DNA of 64,000 bases from Chrysemys picta bellii. Lineage: Eukaryota > Chordata > Testudines > Emydidae. The translations under genes were made by a program, and so were the position numbers. Below the pieces are notes generated by a model. The model made no database searches, was not told the origin of the DNA, and was given only the letters and a program-made list of their open reading frames with translations. Where the stretch lies: NCBI RefSeq assembly GCF_011386835.1, contig NC_088792.1, positions 223,351,894-223,415,893 on the forward strand. The letters are read 5' to 3'. Below, piece by piece: positions 62,801-64,000 of this stretch; the first letter of the stretch is position 1, and each line of letters begins with the position of its first letter.

Positions 62801-63610
62801 CTGGCTAATGTGGGTTTAGAGCACATATTTTTATAGGTTCACTTCTCAGTATCATACAACATATTCTTATTTAAGGTCTGATTTCATTGATGCTATTTGC
62901 TATATACCAGATGTTGTTATGCTTCAGACTACCATTGTTTCTAAATGAGGTAAGTGAGACAGTGAGTAGGTGACATTGATTACTTCTGTCAAAACAATTA
63001 ATTAGGTTTATGAAGGAGGGTGCGTATTCTTTAATAATGAATTCCAAAAAGGATAGTAAAAACAACTTGACATCCAGAAAGAATTCTGACAGGTTTCAGA
63101 GTAGCAGCCGTGTTAGTCTATATCCACAAAAAAGAACAGGAGTACTTGTGGCACCTTAGTGCCACAAGTACTCCTGTTCTTTTTGAGAAAAAATTCTGTA
63201 AATCTAAAGTTTGAAACACAAAAGAACATTAAGGTTAAATTCTTGATGAAAAAATGCAATAAAAGTATTGATGTGTTATTCTTAGTGAACTGTTGCCATA
63301 GATACAACGTAACCTGCAAATACAGCTGTGTTTGTGTACTGTAAAGCCTGTGGCCTAATATATTATGCCTTTCTCTCATGCTGTCTTCTTTCCTCTTTCC
63401 GTTTGATCATTTTTTAAAGGTAAAAGATTGATTTCTAGTCCTCAACTGCCTCAAATCAACATGCAGTCCTCAGGTCTGTGGATAATGGACATCATTGGAT
63501 CTGACGTCAACACTGAAATGGATCCAATACACCTTTCTTTCATCTTTTATGGAGACCTGAATCACAAAGAGTTGGCACTTCAAATTACAGGAAAAGCAAC
63601 TCAAATCAAA
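12361..63610 (+). CDS. multi-PLAT (LH2) domain protein related to LOXHD1, internal part, 11 exons
   Basis: Exons 12361-12586, 27476-27630, 29080-29158, 31680-31761, 33886-33941, 34110-34142, 41219-41388, 53831-54050, 55718-55872, 61639-61852 and 63420-63610 join into 527 codons without a stop, and all phases agree. They encode half of one PLAT domain, three whole ones and half of a fifth. PLAT/LH2 domains are beta-sandwiches that bind membranes or proteins. The multi-PLAT protein LOXHD1 acts in hair-cell stereocilia, and this gene should be a related scaffold or membrane-contact protein. Identity to LOXHD1 as I remember it looks too low for an orthologue, although the PLAT order is similar. 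The PLAT exons recalled in long RP1 isoforms are an alternative. Both gene ends lie outside the window. No signal peptide or membrane segment is seen in this part. Confidence 0.88.
13501..13700 (-). mobile_element. CR1 3'-end fragment
   Basis: The sequence beginning 'tcatagattttaaatccaga' and continuing through 'tagatcatctgttttgacct' is the complement of a CR1 3' tail (the 'bagged' 3' UTR seen in sauropsids). It has no coding part. Confidence 0.55.
13936..14163. mobile_element. hAT-type MITE, 228 bp
   Basis: Terminal inverted repeats 'ccgggccagctccagg' and '...ctggagccagccctg' are flanked by tatgtaaa (13928-13935) and tatgtaca (14164-14171), an 8-bp target duplication with one mismatch. There is a second, subterminal GC-rich pair, 'ggggcggcc' and 'cgccgcttggggcgg'. 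Small open frames on both strands are by-products of the repeat. Confidence 0.75.
14870..15475 (+). mobile_element. L2-like LINE, C-terminal reverse transcriptase remnant
   Basis: The pyrimidine-rich + strand encodes broken pieces of a LINE C-terminus. It has '[10 protein letters not shown]' near 14910 (the LGV.FDSSL block), then '[16 protein letters not shown]' near 15100, and '[19 protein letters not shown]' near 15160 (the LHWLP..FRI.FKLL block). The blocks are in the right order but in different frames. It is an old fragment. Confidence 0.6.
15484..15590. mobile_element. short MITE of the 'agggtgaccggat' type
   Basis: It begins 'ctagggtgaccggatagcaa' and ends 'gcatctggtcgcacta', an imperfect inverted terminal repeat (agggtgacc.gat / atctggtc.c.ct). 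It is about 105 bp, non-coding and common-looking. The target duplication is unclear. Confidence 0.5.
15591..17830. other. AT-rich intronic stretch, nothing recognised
   Basis: It includes an adenine-rich tract at about 15668-15750. No exon-like frame with PLAT motifs or named repeat was found. Confidence 0.5.
17831..17935 (-). mobile_element. CR1 3'-end fragment
   Basis: 'catagaagtgtaggactgga' followed by 'agggaccttggtagctcatc' and 'tggcaggactaagtattat' is the complement of a CR1 3' UTR. It is only about 100 bp. Confidence 0.7.
18012..18094 (-). mobile_element. snapback (inverted) SINE copy, perfect 13-bp TSD
   Basis: On the minus strand it has the SINE head ('agtaacagccgtgttagtct') and runs to 'aaagaagaacagga'. 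It then turns back as the complement of 'agaacaggagtacttgtggc' plus 'acctta'. The rest of the SINE, including its normal tail, is missing. Perfect direct repeats cttttttttaaat flank it at 17999-18011 and 18095-18107, so the hairpin is one insertion unit. Confidence 0.8.
18778..18892. repeat. dispersed non-coding repeat, 'aggcctgaatctctactctg' type
   Basis: The segment is weakly palindromic: it starts 'aggcctgaatctc' and ends 'ggggaatcaggccca', with 'tacactgaaatcagtggaat' in the middle. It resembles a repeat common in sauropsid introns. The class was not determined. Confidence 0.45.
19075..19340. repeat. G-rich degenerate repeat, possible hAT fragment
   Basis: It begins 'cagcggtgtgcaaacttttc', which looks like a hAT terminus. 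It continues as a G-rich purine tract built on variations of 'ggggtggaattggggg' and 'gggagtggagtggggtgg'. No matching right end was seen. Two overlapping open frames here are glycine/glutamate-rich artefacts. Confidence 0.4.
19874..21164 (+). pseudogene. HARBI1-like PIF/Harbinger transposase (nuclease), broken
   Basis: The start at 19874 opens '[20 protein letters not shown]' and an arginine-rich segment. A frame change near 20060 and in-frame stops near 20296, 20457 and 20653 break the gene. The DDE catalytic core is readable: '[15 protein letters not shown]' (first D), '[17 protein letters not shown]' (second D) and 'ECGRLKGRW' (E, near 20887). After these comes '[12 protein letters not shown]', the usual end of the domain. 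The last 135 codons are open. The protein would cut and join transposon ends together with the Myb-like partner encoded opposite. An aataaa signal lies at about 21263. Family membership is clear; the individual stops make the copy inactive. Confidence 0.88.
21563..23515 (-). pseudogene. Harbinger Myb/SANT-like DNA-binding protein, two exons, broken
   Basis: The N-terminal exon (about 23515 to 22975) begins '[16 protein letters not shown]' and has Myb/SANT-like features around '[20 protein letters not shown]'. It then has an acidic run of D/E residues near 23080-23110. The second exon, about 21900 to 21563, encodes '[18 protein letters not shown]' followed by an arginine/glutamate-rich coiled-coil-like tail with '[14 protein letters not shown]' and a stop. 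One internal TAA (near 21690) and a frameshift near 23370 break it. The intervening 22000-22930 would be an intron. In this superfamily the Myb-like protein takes the transposase into the nucleus and onto the ends. Confidence 0.72.
22262..22446. repeat. two-copy tandem duplication inside the Harbinger intron
   Basis: Two direct copies each run from 'aaaccaaacta' through a C-rich stretch to 'gcgtggctggtatcaggga' and 'agatccctgc', ending near 22365 and 22443. The copies differ in length within the C-rich part. It is a local duplication in the transposon's non-coding part. Confidence 0.6.
24806..24860 (+). repeat. fragment of an unclassified 0.5-kb interspersed repeat
   Basis: 'gattcaggaggtggcactct' ... 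'actgaaccaatgcc' matches 30435-30482 closely in the same orientation. The fragment is interrupted at its right by the snapback SINE at 24866. Confidence 0.6.
24866..25056 (+). mobile_element. long snapback SINE with inverted 3' part, 12-bp TSD
   Basis: The left half is the SINE head in sense ('aggggtagctgtgttagtct') up to 'ggagcataagcttt' (about 24966). It then jumps to the complement of the SINE 3' end ('ccattacatgtgtctgacga') and runs backwards to 'ggtgccacaggactcttt'. About 75 bp is present twice in opposite directions. Direct repeats aatgccgatgtt (24854-24865) and aatgcctatgtt (25057-25068) flank the whole unit. The second arm stops just before the tRNA-like head. Confidence 0.85.
25920..26206 (+). 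repeat. second copy (3' part) of the unclassified interspersed repeat
   Basis: 'cctatggcattttttgcaag' and, at the right end, 'ggttctatataaatgtcaca' correspond to parts of the 30395-30885 copy and to its expected end. The copy is in + orientation and contains a short (gt)n run. Confidence 0.5.
26207..27475. other. intronic stretch before exon b, nothing recognised
   Basis: AT-rich sequence. The polypyrimidine tract 'tgtctttttttcag' at its end is the acceptor of the next exon. Confidence 0.5.
27476..27630 (+). CDS. PLAT gene exon b: N-terminal half of PLAT domain 2
   Basis: 155 nt, phase 1 in (completes an ATG with the 'a' left by exon a), phase 0 out at donor 'gtaaag'. It encodes '[20 protein letters not shown]' then '[17 protein letters not shown]' and ends 'KFQRGQ'. 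This is the canonical first half of a PLAT repeat: Y.V.V.TG, G..TD.NV, GDTG, F.RG. The TD-N loop that binds calcium in many PLAT domains is kept. The same length and phases recur in exon i (55718-55872). Confidence 0.92.
27873..28067. other. short intronic spacer, nothing recognised
   Basis: No feature recognised between exon b and the MITE cluster at 28068. Confidence 0.4.
28068..28622. mobile_element. Harbinger-type MITE, right end incomplete, carrying a nested MITE
   Basis: The left end 'gggtatgtctacactgcaat' matches the left end of the 19499 transposon. The middle is a large imperfect hairpin: 'gtggcagcacaggcagcagc'-like sequence and its inverted copy near 28545-28570. The right side stops at 'ggtatgtctacac' without the expected subterminal part, so it is truncated or rearranged. 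Without the nested element (28133-28430) the sequence reads smoothly through 'gctagctttgctctagctag'. Confidence 0.6.
28133..28430. mobile_element. nested MITE with strong internal palindromes, TTT target duplication
   Basis: It starts 'gggctggtctacactggggt' and ends with the imperfect inverted copy '...agtgaagacgtaccc'. It is flanked by ttt on both sides (28130-28132, 28431-28433). Inside are two hairpins: 'gatctaagatatg' with 'catatcttagatc', and 'cggggatcgatttatcg' with 'cgataaatcgatccccg' (28333-28383). It is CpG-rich, unlike its surroundings, which suggests it is young. Confidence 0.75.
29080..29158 (+). CDS. PLAT gene exon c: strand block of PLAT domain 2
   Basis: 79 nt between acceptor 'tttctgcag' and donor 'gtagga'. 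Phase 0 in, phase 1 out. It encodes '[20 protein letters not shown]' then 'HDRTGPG', equal to the VD.F.I.A..L..L.K..I.HD..G block. In the other repeats of this gene this block is in one exon with what follows; here two extra introns split it (see 31680 and 33886). Confidence 0.87.
29904..29943 (+). repeat. 5S rRNA-like fragment, probably a 5S-derived SINE
   Basis: 'ggatctcctaagctaagcag' followed by 'ggtcacacctagtcaatac' resembles the internal promoter part of 5S rRNA ('gatctcggaagctaagcagg', 'gtc.g.cctggttagtact') with several changes. Only about 40 bp is 5S-like. It is not a 5S gene. Confidence 0.65.
30105..30269 (-). mobile_element. snapback copy of a second SINE family, perfect 13-bp TSD
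   Basis: On the minus strand it begins with a tRNA-like head 'gcgctgttgtagccatgttg' and runs through 'gacaaggtgggttaagtaat' and 'atcttttattggacc'. It then turns back as the complement of the same SINE from beyond that point down to 'gacaaggtg'. The arms 'aatatcttttattagacc' and 'ggtccaataaaagatatt' pair. Perfect direct repeats aataataagtttg flank the unit (30092-30104, 30270-30282). The second arm again lacks the head. Confidence 0.8.
30395..30885 (+). repeat. unclassified interspersed repeat, longest copy (about 490 bp)
   Basis: It contains 'gagtcagtactggaccaatg', 'gtgttaaccggggcatcatg', 'ctgttatgttctgccccaga' and ends near 'gttacataaatgtaag'. Parts recur at 24806-24860 and 25920-26206 in the same orientation. 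No terminal repeats or coding capacity were recognised. Confidence 0.55.
30886..31679. other. intronic stretch before exon d, nothing recognised
   Basis: AT-rich, without a recognised repeat or exon. Confidence 0.5.
31680..31761 (+). CDS. PLAT gene exon d: W-F-L block of PLAT domain 2
   Basis: 82 nt between acceptor 'tttcaacccag' and donor 'gtatgc'. Phase 1 in, phase 2 out. It encodes '[20 protein letters not shown]' then 'EAVFPCN', with arginine completed by the next exon. GWFLD.V and .F.C.RW are the usual second-half PLAT blocks. The segment is unusually acidic (EEDDDQE) between two strands. Confidence 0.87.
31762..33885. other. intron between exons d and e
   Basis: Contains a probable hAT fragment at 32324-32450 and otherwise nothing recognised. 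Confidence 0.5.
32324..32450. mobile_element. hAT MITE fragment related to 13936-14163
   Basis: 'tgctggctctagaattttgc' and, further right, 'ttttgccaccctagacaa' resemble the complement of the right end of the 13936 MITE ('gcggcaaaaatgctggagcc'). Ends and target duplication were not identified. Confidence 0.4.
33886..33941 (+). CDS. PLAT gene exon e: end of PLAT domain 2
   Basis: 56 nt, acceptor 'caatgaaag', donor 'gtaagt'. Phase 2 in, phase 1 out. With the two carried bases it encodes '[19 protein letters not shown]', the '.WLD...DDG...REL' signature that closes PLAT repeats. Exons c, d and e total 217 nt, the size of the single exons h (220) and j (214). The acceptor tract is weak, but phase and protein fit leave little doubt. 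Confidence 0.87.
34110..34142 (+). CDS. PLAT gene exon f: 33-nt linker microexon
   Basis: Acceptor 'tttgtttattttag' and donor 'gtgaga' bound 33 nt. Phase 1 on both sides, so it can be skipped without a frame change. It encodes '[11 protein letters not shown]', a polar linker between PLAT domains 2 and 3. The call rests on splice sites, phase and position, because the peptide is too short for homology. Confidence 0.6.
35158..35490 (-). mobile_element. L2-like LINE, reverse transcriptase fragment
   Basis: A minus-strand frame has '[20 protein letters not shown]' followed by '[20 protein letters not shown]'. This parallels the C-terminal LINE block '..F..SRLDYCN.L..GLP...L.KLQLVQN.A.R.L'. Sequence further right to about 36330 may be more of the same element. 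It is old and broken. Confidence 0.6.
36821..36856. repeat. homopolymer T then C tract
   Basis: A run of about ten T, then 'ctcc', then about seventeen C with one G. Assembly length here may be unreliable. Confidence 0.8.
38049..38266 (+). CDS. candidate alternative terminal exon of the PLAT gene
   Basis: A good acceptor ('gattttctcacttttgcag') precedes an open frame that is in the correct phase 1 to follow exon e or f. It runs 71 full codons to a TAA at 38264-38266. The peptide contains '[19 protein letters not shown]' and '[18 protein letters not shown]' and has no PLAT motif or homology that I recognise. If used, it would truncate the protein after PLAT domain 2. It could equally be a chance frame; only transcript data can decide. 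Confidence 0.25.
40800..40945. repeat. AT-rich low-complexity stretch
   Basis: Irregular repeats of 'aaattaa', 'aataaat' and 'attaatta'. No coding or structural feature. Confidence 0.7.
41036..41160 (+). repeat. L2/MIR-like 3' end
   Basis: 'ttagactgtaatctctttga' and 'ggcagagggtgtgtggctgt', followed by a trail of 'agtaataatgatgaa', resemble the conserved 3' end shared by L2 and MIR elements. A similar piece lies at 49960-50065. Confidence 0.5.
41219..41388 (+). CDS. PLAT gene exon g: N-terminal half of PLAT domain 3 (diverged)
   Basis: 170 nt. Acceptor 'tttttttgcttttatttag', donor 'gtaagt'. Phase 1 in, phase 0 out. It encodes '[20 protein letters not shown]', '[19 protein letters not shown]' and ends 'RATDEFL'. 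The IYG.KG.SG..LL block is PLAT-like. The usual 'TG...GAGTDANV' loop is replaced by '[14 protein letters not shown]', so a standard calcium site is unlikely. It is 15 nt longer than exons b and i. Confidence 0.87.
41781..41840. repeat. (AC)30 microsatellite
   Basis: Sixty bases of uninterrupted AC dinucleotide. It is likely length-polymorphic. Confidence 0.97.
42187..42318. mobile_element. Harbinger-type MITE fragment, TAA on both sides
   Basis: It begins 'ggcctggtctacactacgac', close to the right-end complement of the 19499 transposon. It contains 'ttcgaaataaagggcccttt', and taa lies directly outside both ends. It is 132 bp and non-coding. Only one recognisable terminus remains. Confidence 0.65.
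45183..45660 (-). mobile_element. CR1 3' part, decayed
   Basis: From the left it has a CR1-like tail ('ttatagaaacatagggctcc') and then minus-strand frames '[20 protein letters not shown]' and '[20 protein letters not shown]', the C-terminal blocks of CR1 ORF2. The two are in different frames. It is 5'-truncated near 45660. Confidence 0.85.
45985..46300 (+). mobile_element. CR1 3' end in + orientation
   Basis: 'gggttcaaaaaagaactagt' (the FKKEL block at the end of CR1 ORF2) is followed by a CR1 3' UTR. The UTR has 'gtccctagcctctgagtgcc' and a tail ending 'tatggccattcttatgttct'. It lies opposite in direction to the CR1 at 45183. Confidence 0.75.
46627..46960. mobile_element. hAT-type palindromic MITE, 334 bp
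   Basis: The element is a near-perfect palindrome: 'caggggtcggcaatgttcgg' at the left and '...gttgccgacccctg' at the right, with arms matching almost to the centre near 46793. It is very GC- and CpG-rich in an AT-rich intron. Flanking 8-mers ctctagtt (46619-46626) and gtctagtt (46961-46968) are a hAT-type target duplication with one mismatch. Because of the symmetry, both strands show the same 100-plus-codon open frame, which is not a gene. Confidence 0.88.
47697..49092 (-). mobile_element. CR1 LINE with open reverse transcriptase core, 3' end missing
   Basis: The minus-strand frame from 48642 has '[12 protein letters not shown]', '[20 protein letters not shown]' and '[12 protein letters not shown]' with the catalytic FADD intact. 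It then has '[20 protein letters not shown]' and '[19 protein letters not shown]'. Upstream, at 48979-48779, another frame carries '[20 protein letters not shown]'. A block encoding '[12 protein letters not shown]' lies near 49060. A break at about 48780-48640 separates the frames. CR1 similarity stops abruptly near 47697, before the C-terminal part and 3' UTR, which is the reverse of the usual 5' truncation. Confidence 0.92.
49500..49735 (+). mobile_element. CR1 3' end in + orientation
   Basis: 'aaccattggaacaacttacc' (the NHWNNLP block) and 'gtagtggattctccatcaca' are followed by a 3' UTR with 'ggagatcagactgaatgata' and 'catctggccatagaatctat'. It is truncated at both ends. Confidence 0.7.
49960..50065 (+). 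repeat. L2/MIR-like 3' end
   Basis: 'cattgtgagcttttcagggc' and 'atgtatttggaaagcacctt' followed by 'tgctactgtaatccaaat' resemble the L2/MIR 3' end, as at 41036. Confidence 0.45.
53831..54050 (+). CDS. PLAT gene exon h: C-terminal half of PLAT domain 3
   Basis: 220 nt. Acceptor 'catttattgcag'-like tract, donor 'gtaaaa'. Phase 0 in, phase 1 out. It encodes '[20 protein letters not shown]' and '[15 protein letters not shown]', then '[19 protein letters not shown]' and the linker 'NENQKPLPG'. The GD.G..YKIRV and GWHL blocks are typical. The usual HD is CDD here and DDG is RED, so the loops have drifted while the core is kept. Confidence 0.92.
54602..54896. mobile_element. Harbinger-like MITE with perfect 15-bp inverted ends
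   Basis: 'ggctatgtctacact' (54602-54616) and 'agtgtagacatagcc' (54882-54896) are exact inverted copies and match the terminal motif of the 19499 transposon. It is about 295 bp and non-coding. The 3-mers outside (cga, taa) do not match, so the target duplication is unclear. Confidence 0.75.
55718..55872 (+). CDS. PLAT gene exon i: N-terminal half of PLAT domain 4
   Basis: 155 nt. Acceptor 'cttctttctttgtatag', donor 'gtaaaa'. Phase 1 in, phase 0 out. It encodes '[20 protein letters not shown]' then '[17 protein letters not shown]' and ends 'KFQRNK'. These are the canonical TG...G.(E)[12 protein letters not shown] and F.R blocks. The Asp of the 'TDANV' loop is Phe here. Length and phases equal those of exon b. 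Confidence 0.93.
56577..56740. mobile_element. half of a hAT MITE related to 46627-46960
   Basis: 'caggaatcggcaacctttag' resembles the 46627 terminus. Inside, 'ttcggccgatcgcggctccc' and 'actggccgcggttc' match that element's arm. The second arm is missing. Confidence 0.6.
56806..57650 (-). mobile_element. CR1 LINE 3' part with open C-terminal frame
   Basis: The tail at the left contains 'aagaacataagaacggccat'. The minus-strand frame 57602-57015 is 195 codons, starts at '[20 protein letters not shown]' and ends after '[12 protein letters not shown]', the natural end of CR1 ORF2, without a break. It is therefore a rather young copy. It is 5'-truncated near 57650, where a small 'tattgtatccatc' duplication lies. 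Confidence 0.93.
57680..59480 (+). mobile_element. DIRS-like tyrosine-recombinase retroelement, decayed
   Basis: Broken + strand frames follow the order reverse transcriptase/RNase H, then a recombinase-like region. Readable pieces include '[12 protein letters not shown]' near 57830, '[20 protein letters not shown]' (58110-58170) and '[20 protein letters not shown]' (58510-58565). Then come '[19 protein letters not shown]' (58800-58855) and '[14 protein letters not shown]' (59047-59088), which resembles the arginine block of tyrosine recombinases. DIRS-group elements integrate with such an enzyme and lack an integrase. Many stops and shifts make it inactive. The left boundary abuts the CR1; the right end grades into an inverted-repeat segment at 59703. 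Confidence 0.62.
59703..60338. repeat. 636-bp segment bounded by ~95-bp inverted repeats
   Basis: The left arm begins 'ctggttcttaattaaggcaa' and the right arm ends with its exact inverted copy. The match continues inwards through 'tctgtgcatgaag' and 'gcagtaactgtagtt' to about 59800 and 60245, at roughly 90 percent. It may be the inverted terminal repeats of the DIRS-like element or a separate MITE. A motif of the arm, 'gttactcaccc', also occurs just outside at about 59688. It carries a nested hAT element. Confidence 0.7.
59967..60174. mobile_element. hAT-type MITE nested in the inverted-repeat segment
   Basis: Termini 'cagggccgaattag' and 'ctaatccgccactg' are imperfect inverted copies. The flanks ctgctagt (59959-59966) and ctgctagc (60175-60182) form an 8-bp target duplication with one mismatch. 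It is GC-rich and non-coding. Confidence 0.75.
60339..61638. other. intron part before exon j
   Basis: AT-rich with a pyrimidine-rich low-complexity tract at about 60826-61035 and a short (TG)n run at 61556-61574. No exon or named element. Confidence 0.55.
61639..61852 (+). CDS. PLAT gene exon j: C-terminal half of PLAT domain 4
   Basis: 214 nt. Acceptor 'ctcctttttgcag', donor 'gtaggt'. Phase 0 in, phase 1 out. It encodes '[20 protein letters not shown]' and '[19 protein letters not shown]', then '[19 protein letters not shown]'. VD.F.IEA..L..L.KVV.GHD is fully typical. The near-invariant GW.L tryptophan is Met (GMYL), and the DDG after WLD is lost. It is nonetheless open and well placed. 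Confidence 0.92.
61853..63088. other. intron between exons j and k, nothing recognised before 63089
   Basis: No recognised element in 61975-63075. The final part holds the snapback SINE listed next. Confidence 0.5.
63089..63185 (+). mobile_element. snapback SINE, perfect hairpin, 13-bp TSD
   Basis: The SINE head ('gtagcagccgtgttagtcta') runs in sense to 'gaacaggagtacttgtggca' and 'cctta'. It then immediately reverses as 'gtgccacaagtactcctgtt' and 'cttttt'. The two arms of about 25 bp are exact complements with a 4-6 base loop. Direct repeats agaaagaattctg (63076-63088) and agaaaaaattctg (63186-63198) flank it. It uses the same turning region as the copy at 18012. Confidence 0.85.
63420..63610 (+). 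CDS. PLAT gene exon k: N-terminal half of PLAT domain 5 (diverged)
   Basis: 191 nt if the donor is 'gtagtt' at 63611. Acceptor 'tcattttttaaag'. Phase 1 in, phase 0 out, as required before a second-half PLAT exon. It encodes a linker ('[18 protein letters not shown]') and then '[20 protein letters not shown]' and '[20 protein letters not shown]'. The FYGD block fits PLAT, but the TG/TDANV loop is altered. The frame stays open past the donor to 63758, so the exact 3' end is less certain than for the others. Confidence 0.75.
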
Positions 63611-64000
63611 GTAGTTCAATCTTTCTCTATTACCAGAAAACTTCTAAGAATCATATACTCAATAATCCTTTTAATTCCTGTAGAAATAATTTATTTGGGC
63701 CAAATTTCCAAAATGATTTCTAAACCTGTCTGTGCAAATTGGCTCAAACAGTCATTTTGACAGTCAAACAGTCTACAAATGACAGGATTTTCACATGCGC
63801 AATGGTGTTTTCATTAACAAATCCTGCCTGATTTTCACGCATTGTGTGTTTGCATGAGAAAATTCTGTGATTTGCTAGTGCATATGGTTGTGCATGTCAG
63901 ACTGCAGGCACAGATATACAGGACAGTTTGAGGCCCTTTTGAAAATGTGGTATTTCATAATTTAATCCACAAATAAGATGTATAAAGTCAGAGATACCAA
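63611..64000. other. intron start, nothing recognised
   Basis: AT-rich sequence to the window end. The exon completing PLAT domain 5 should lie further right. Confidence 0.5.

Noticed and set aside
63611..63760. Continuation of exon k to the stop near 63760 as a terminal exon
   Set aside because: The PLAT pattern and phase favour the donor at 63611, and the following residues are hydrophobic and unlike PLAT. Read-through cannot be fully excluded.

Overview
The window looks like nuclear DNA of a reptile, most likely a turtle. It is AT-rich, intron-rich and packed with CR1 LINE fragments. It also holds tRNA-headed SINEs of the type that ends in a 'gcataagctttcgtggg' motif, PIF/Harbinger and hAT MITEs, a Ty3/gypsy copy and a tyrosine-recombinase (DIRS-like) retroelement. 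The lineage call rests on this repeat spectrum and on memory of turtle repeats, not on a search. No bacterial-type genes, operons, CRISPR arrays or tRNA genes were seen.

The only host gene I can support is on the + strand. It is the middle of a multi-PLAT (LH2) domain gene related to LOXHD1. Eleven exons between 12361 and 63610 join into 1,581 nt (527 codons) with no stop, and every splice phase matches. They encode the second half of one PLAT domain, three complete PLAT domains and the first half of a fifth. The 5' and 3' ends of the gene lie outside the window. The sequence is too diverged from LOXHD1, as I remember it, to be that orthologue. The PLAT-encoding exons I recall being annotated in long forms of RP1 are an alternative, so no symbol is assigned.

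Layout: 1-3627 is a decayed Ty3/gypsy element (minus), with a SINE in its protease region. 3640-12100 holds an L2-like and a CR1 remnant and small MITEs. 12361-12586 is the first PLAT exon. The 15-kb intron that follows holds an L2-like remnant, hAT pieces, a snapback SINE and a 4.37-kb two-gene PIF/Harbinger transposon (19499-23863). 27476-34142 carries six exons, with a nested MITE, a 5S-like SINE piece and another snapback SINE between them. 34143-53830 is repeat-rich intron around exon 41219-41388: CR1s, a perfect-looking hAT palindrome and an (AC)n tract. 53831-63610 carries the last four exons, with a CR1, a DIRS-like element and nested inverted-repeat elements between them.

The most unusual pattern is a set of four SINE insertions (18012, 24866, 30105, 63089). 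Each is an inverted, snapback version of itself, each has its own target-site duplication, and two SINE families are involved. The autonomous-type Harbinger and four smaller elements elsewhere in the window share terminal sequences, so a transposase source and its likely dependants sit within 40 kb of each other.
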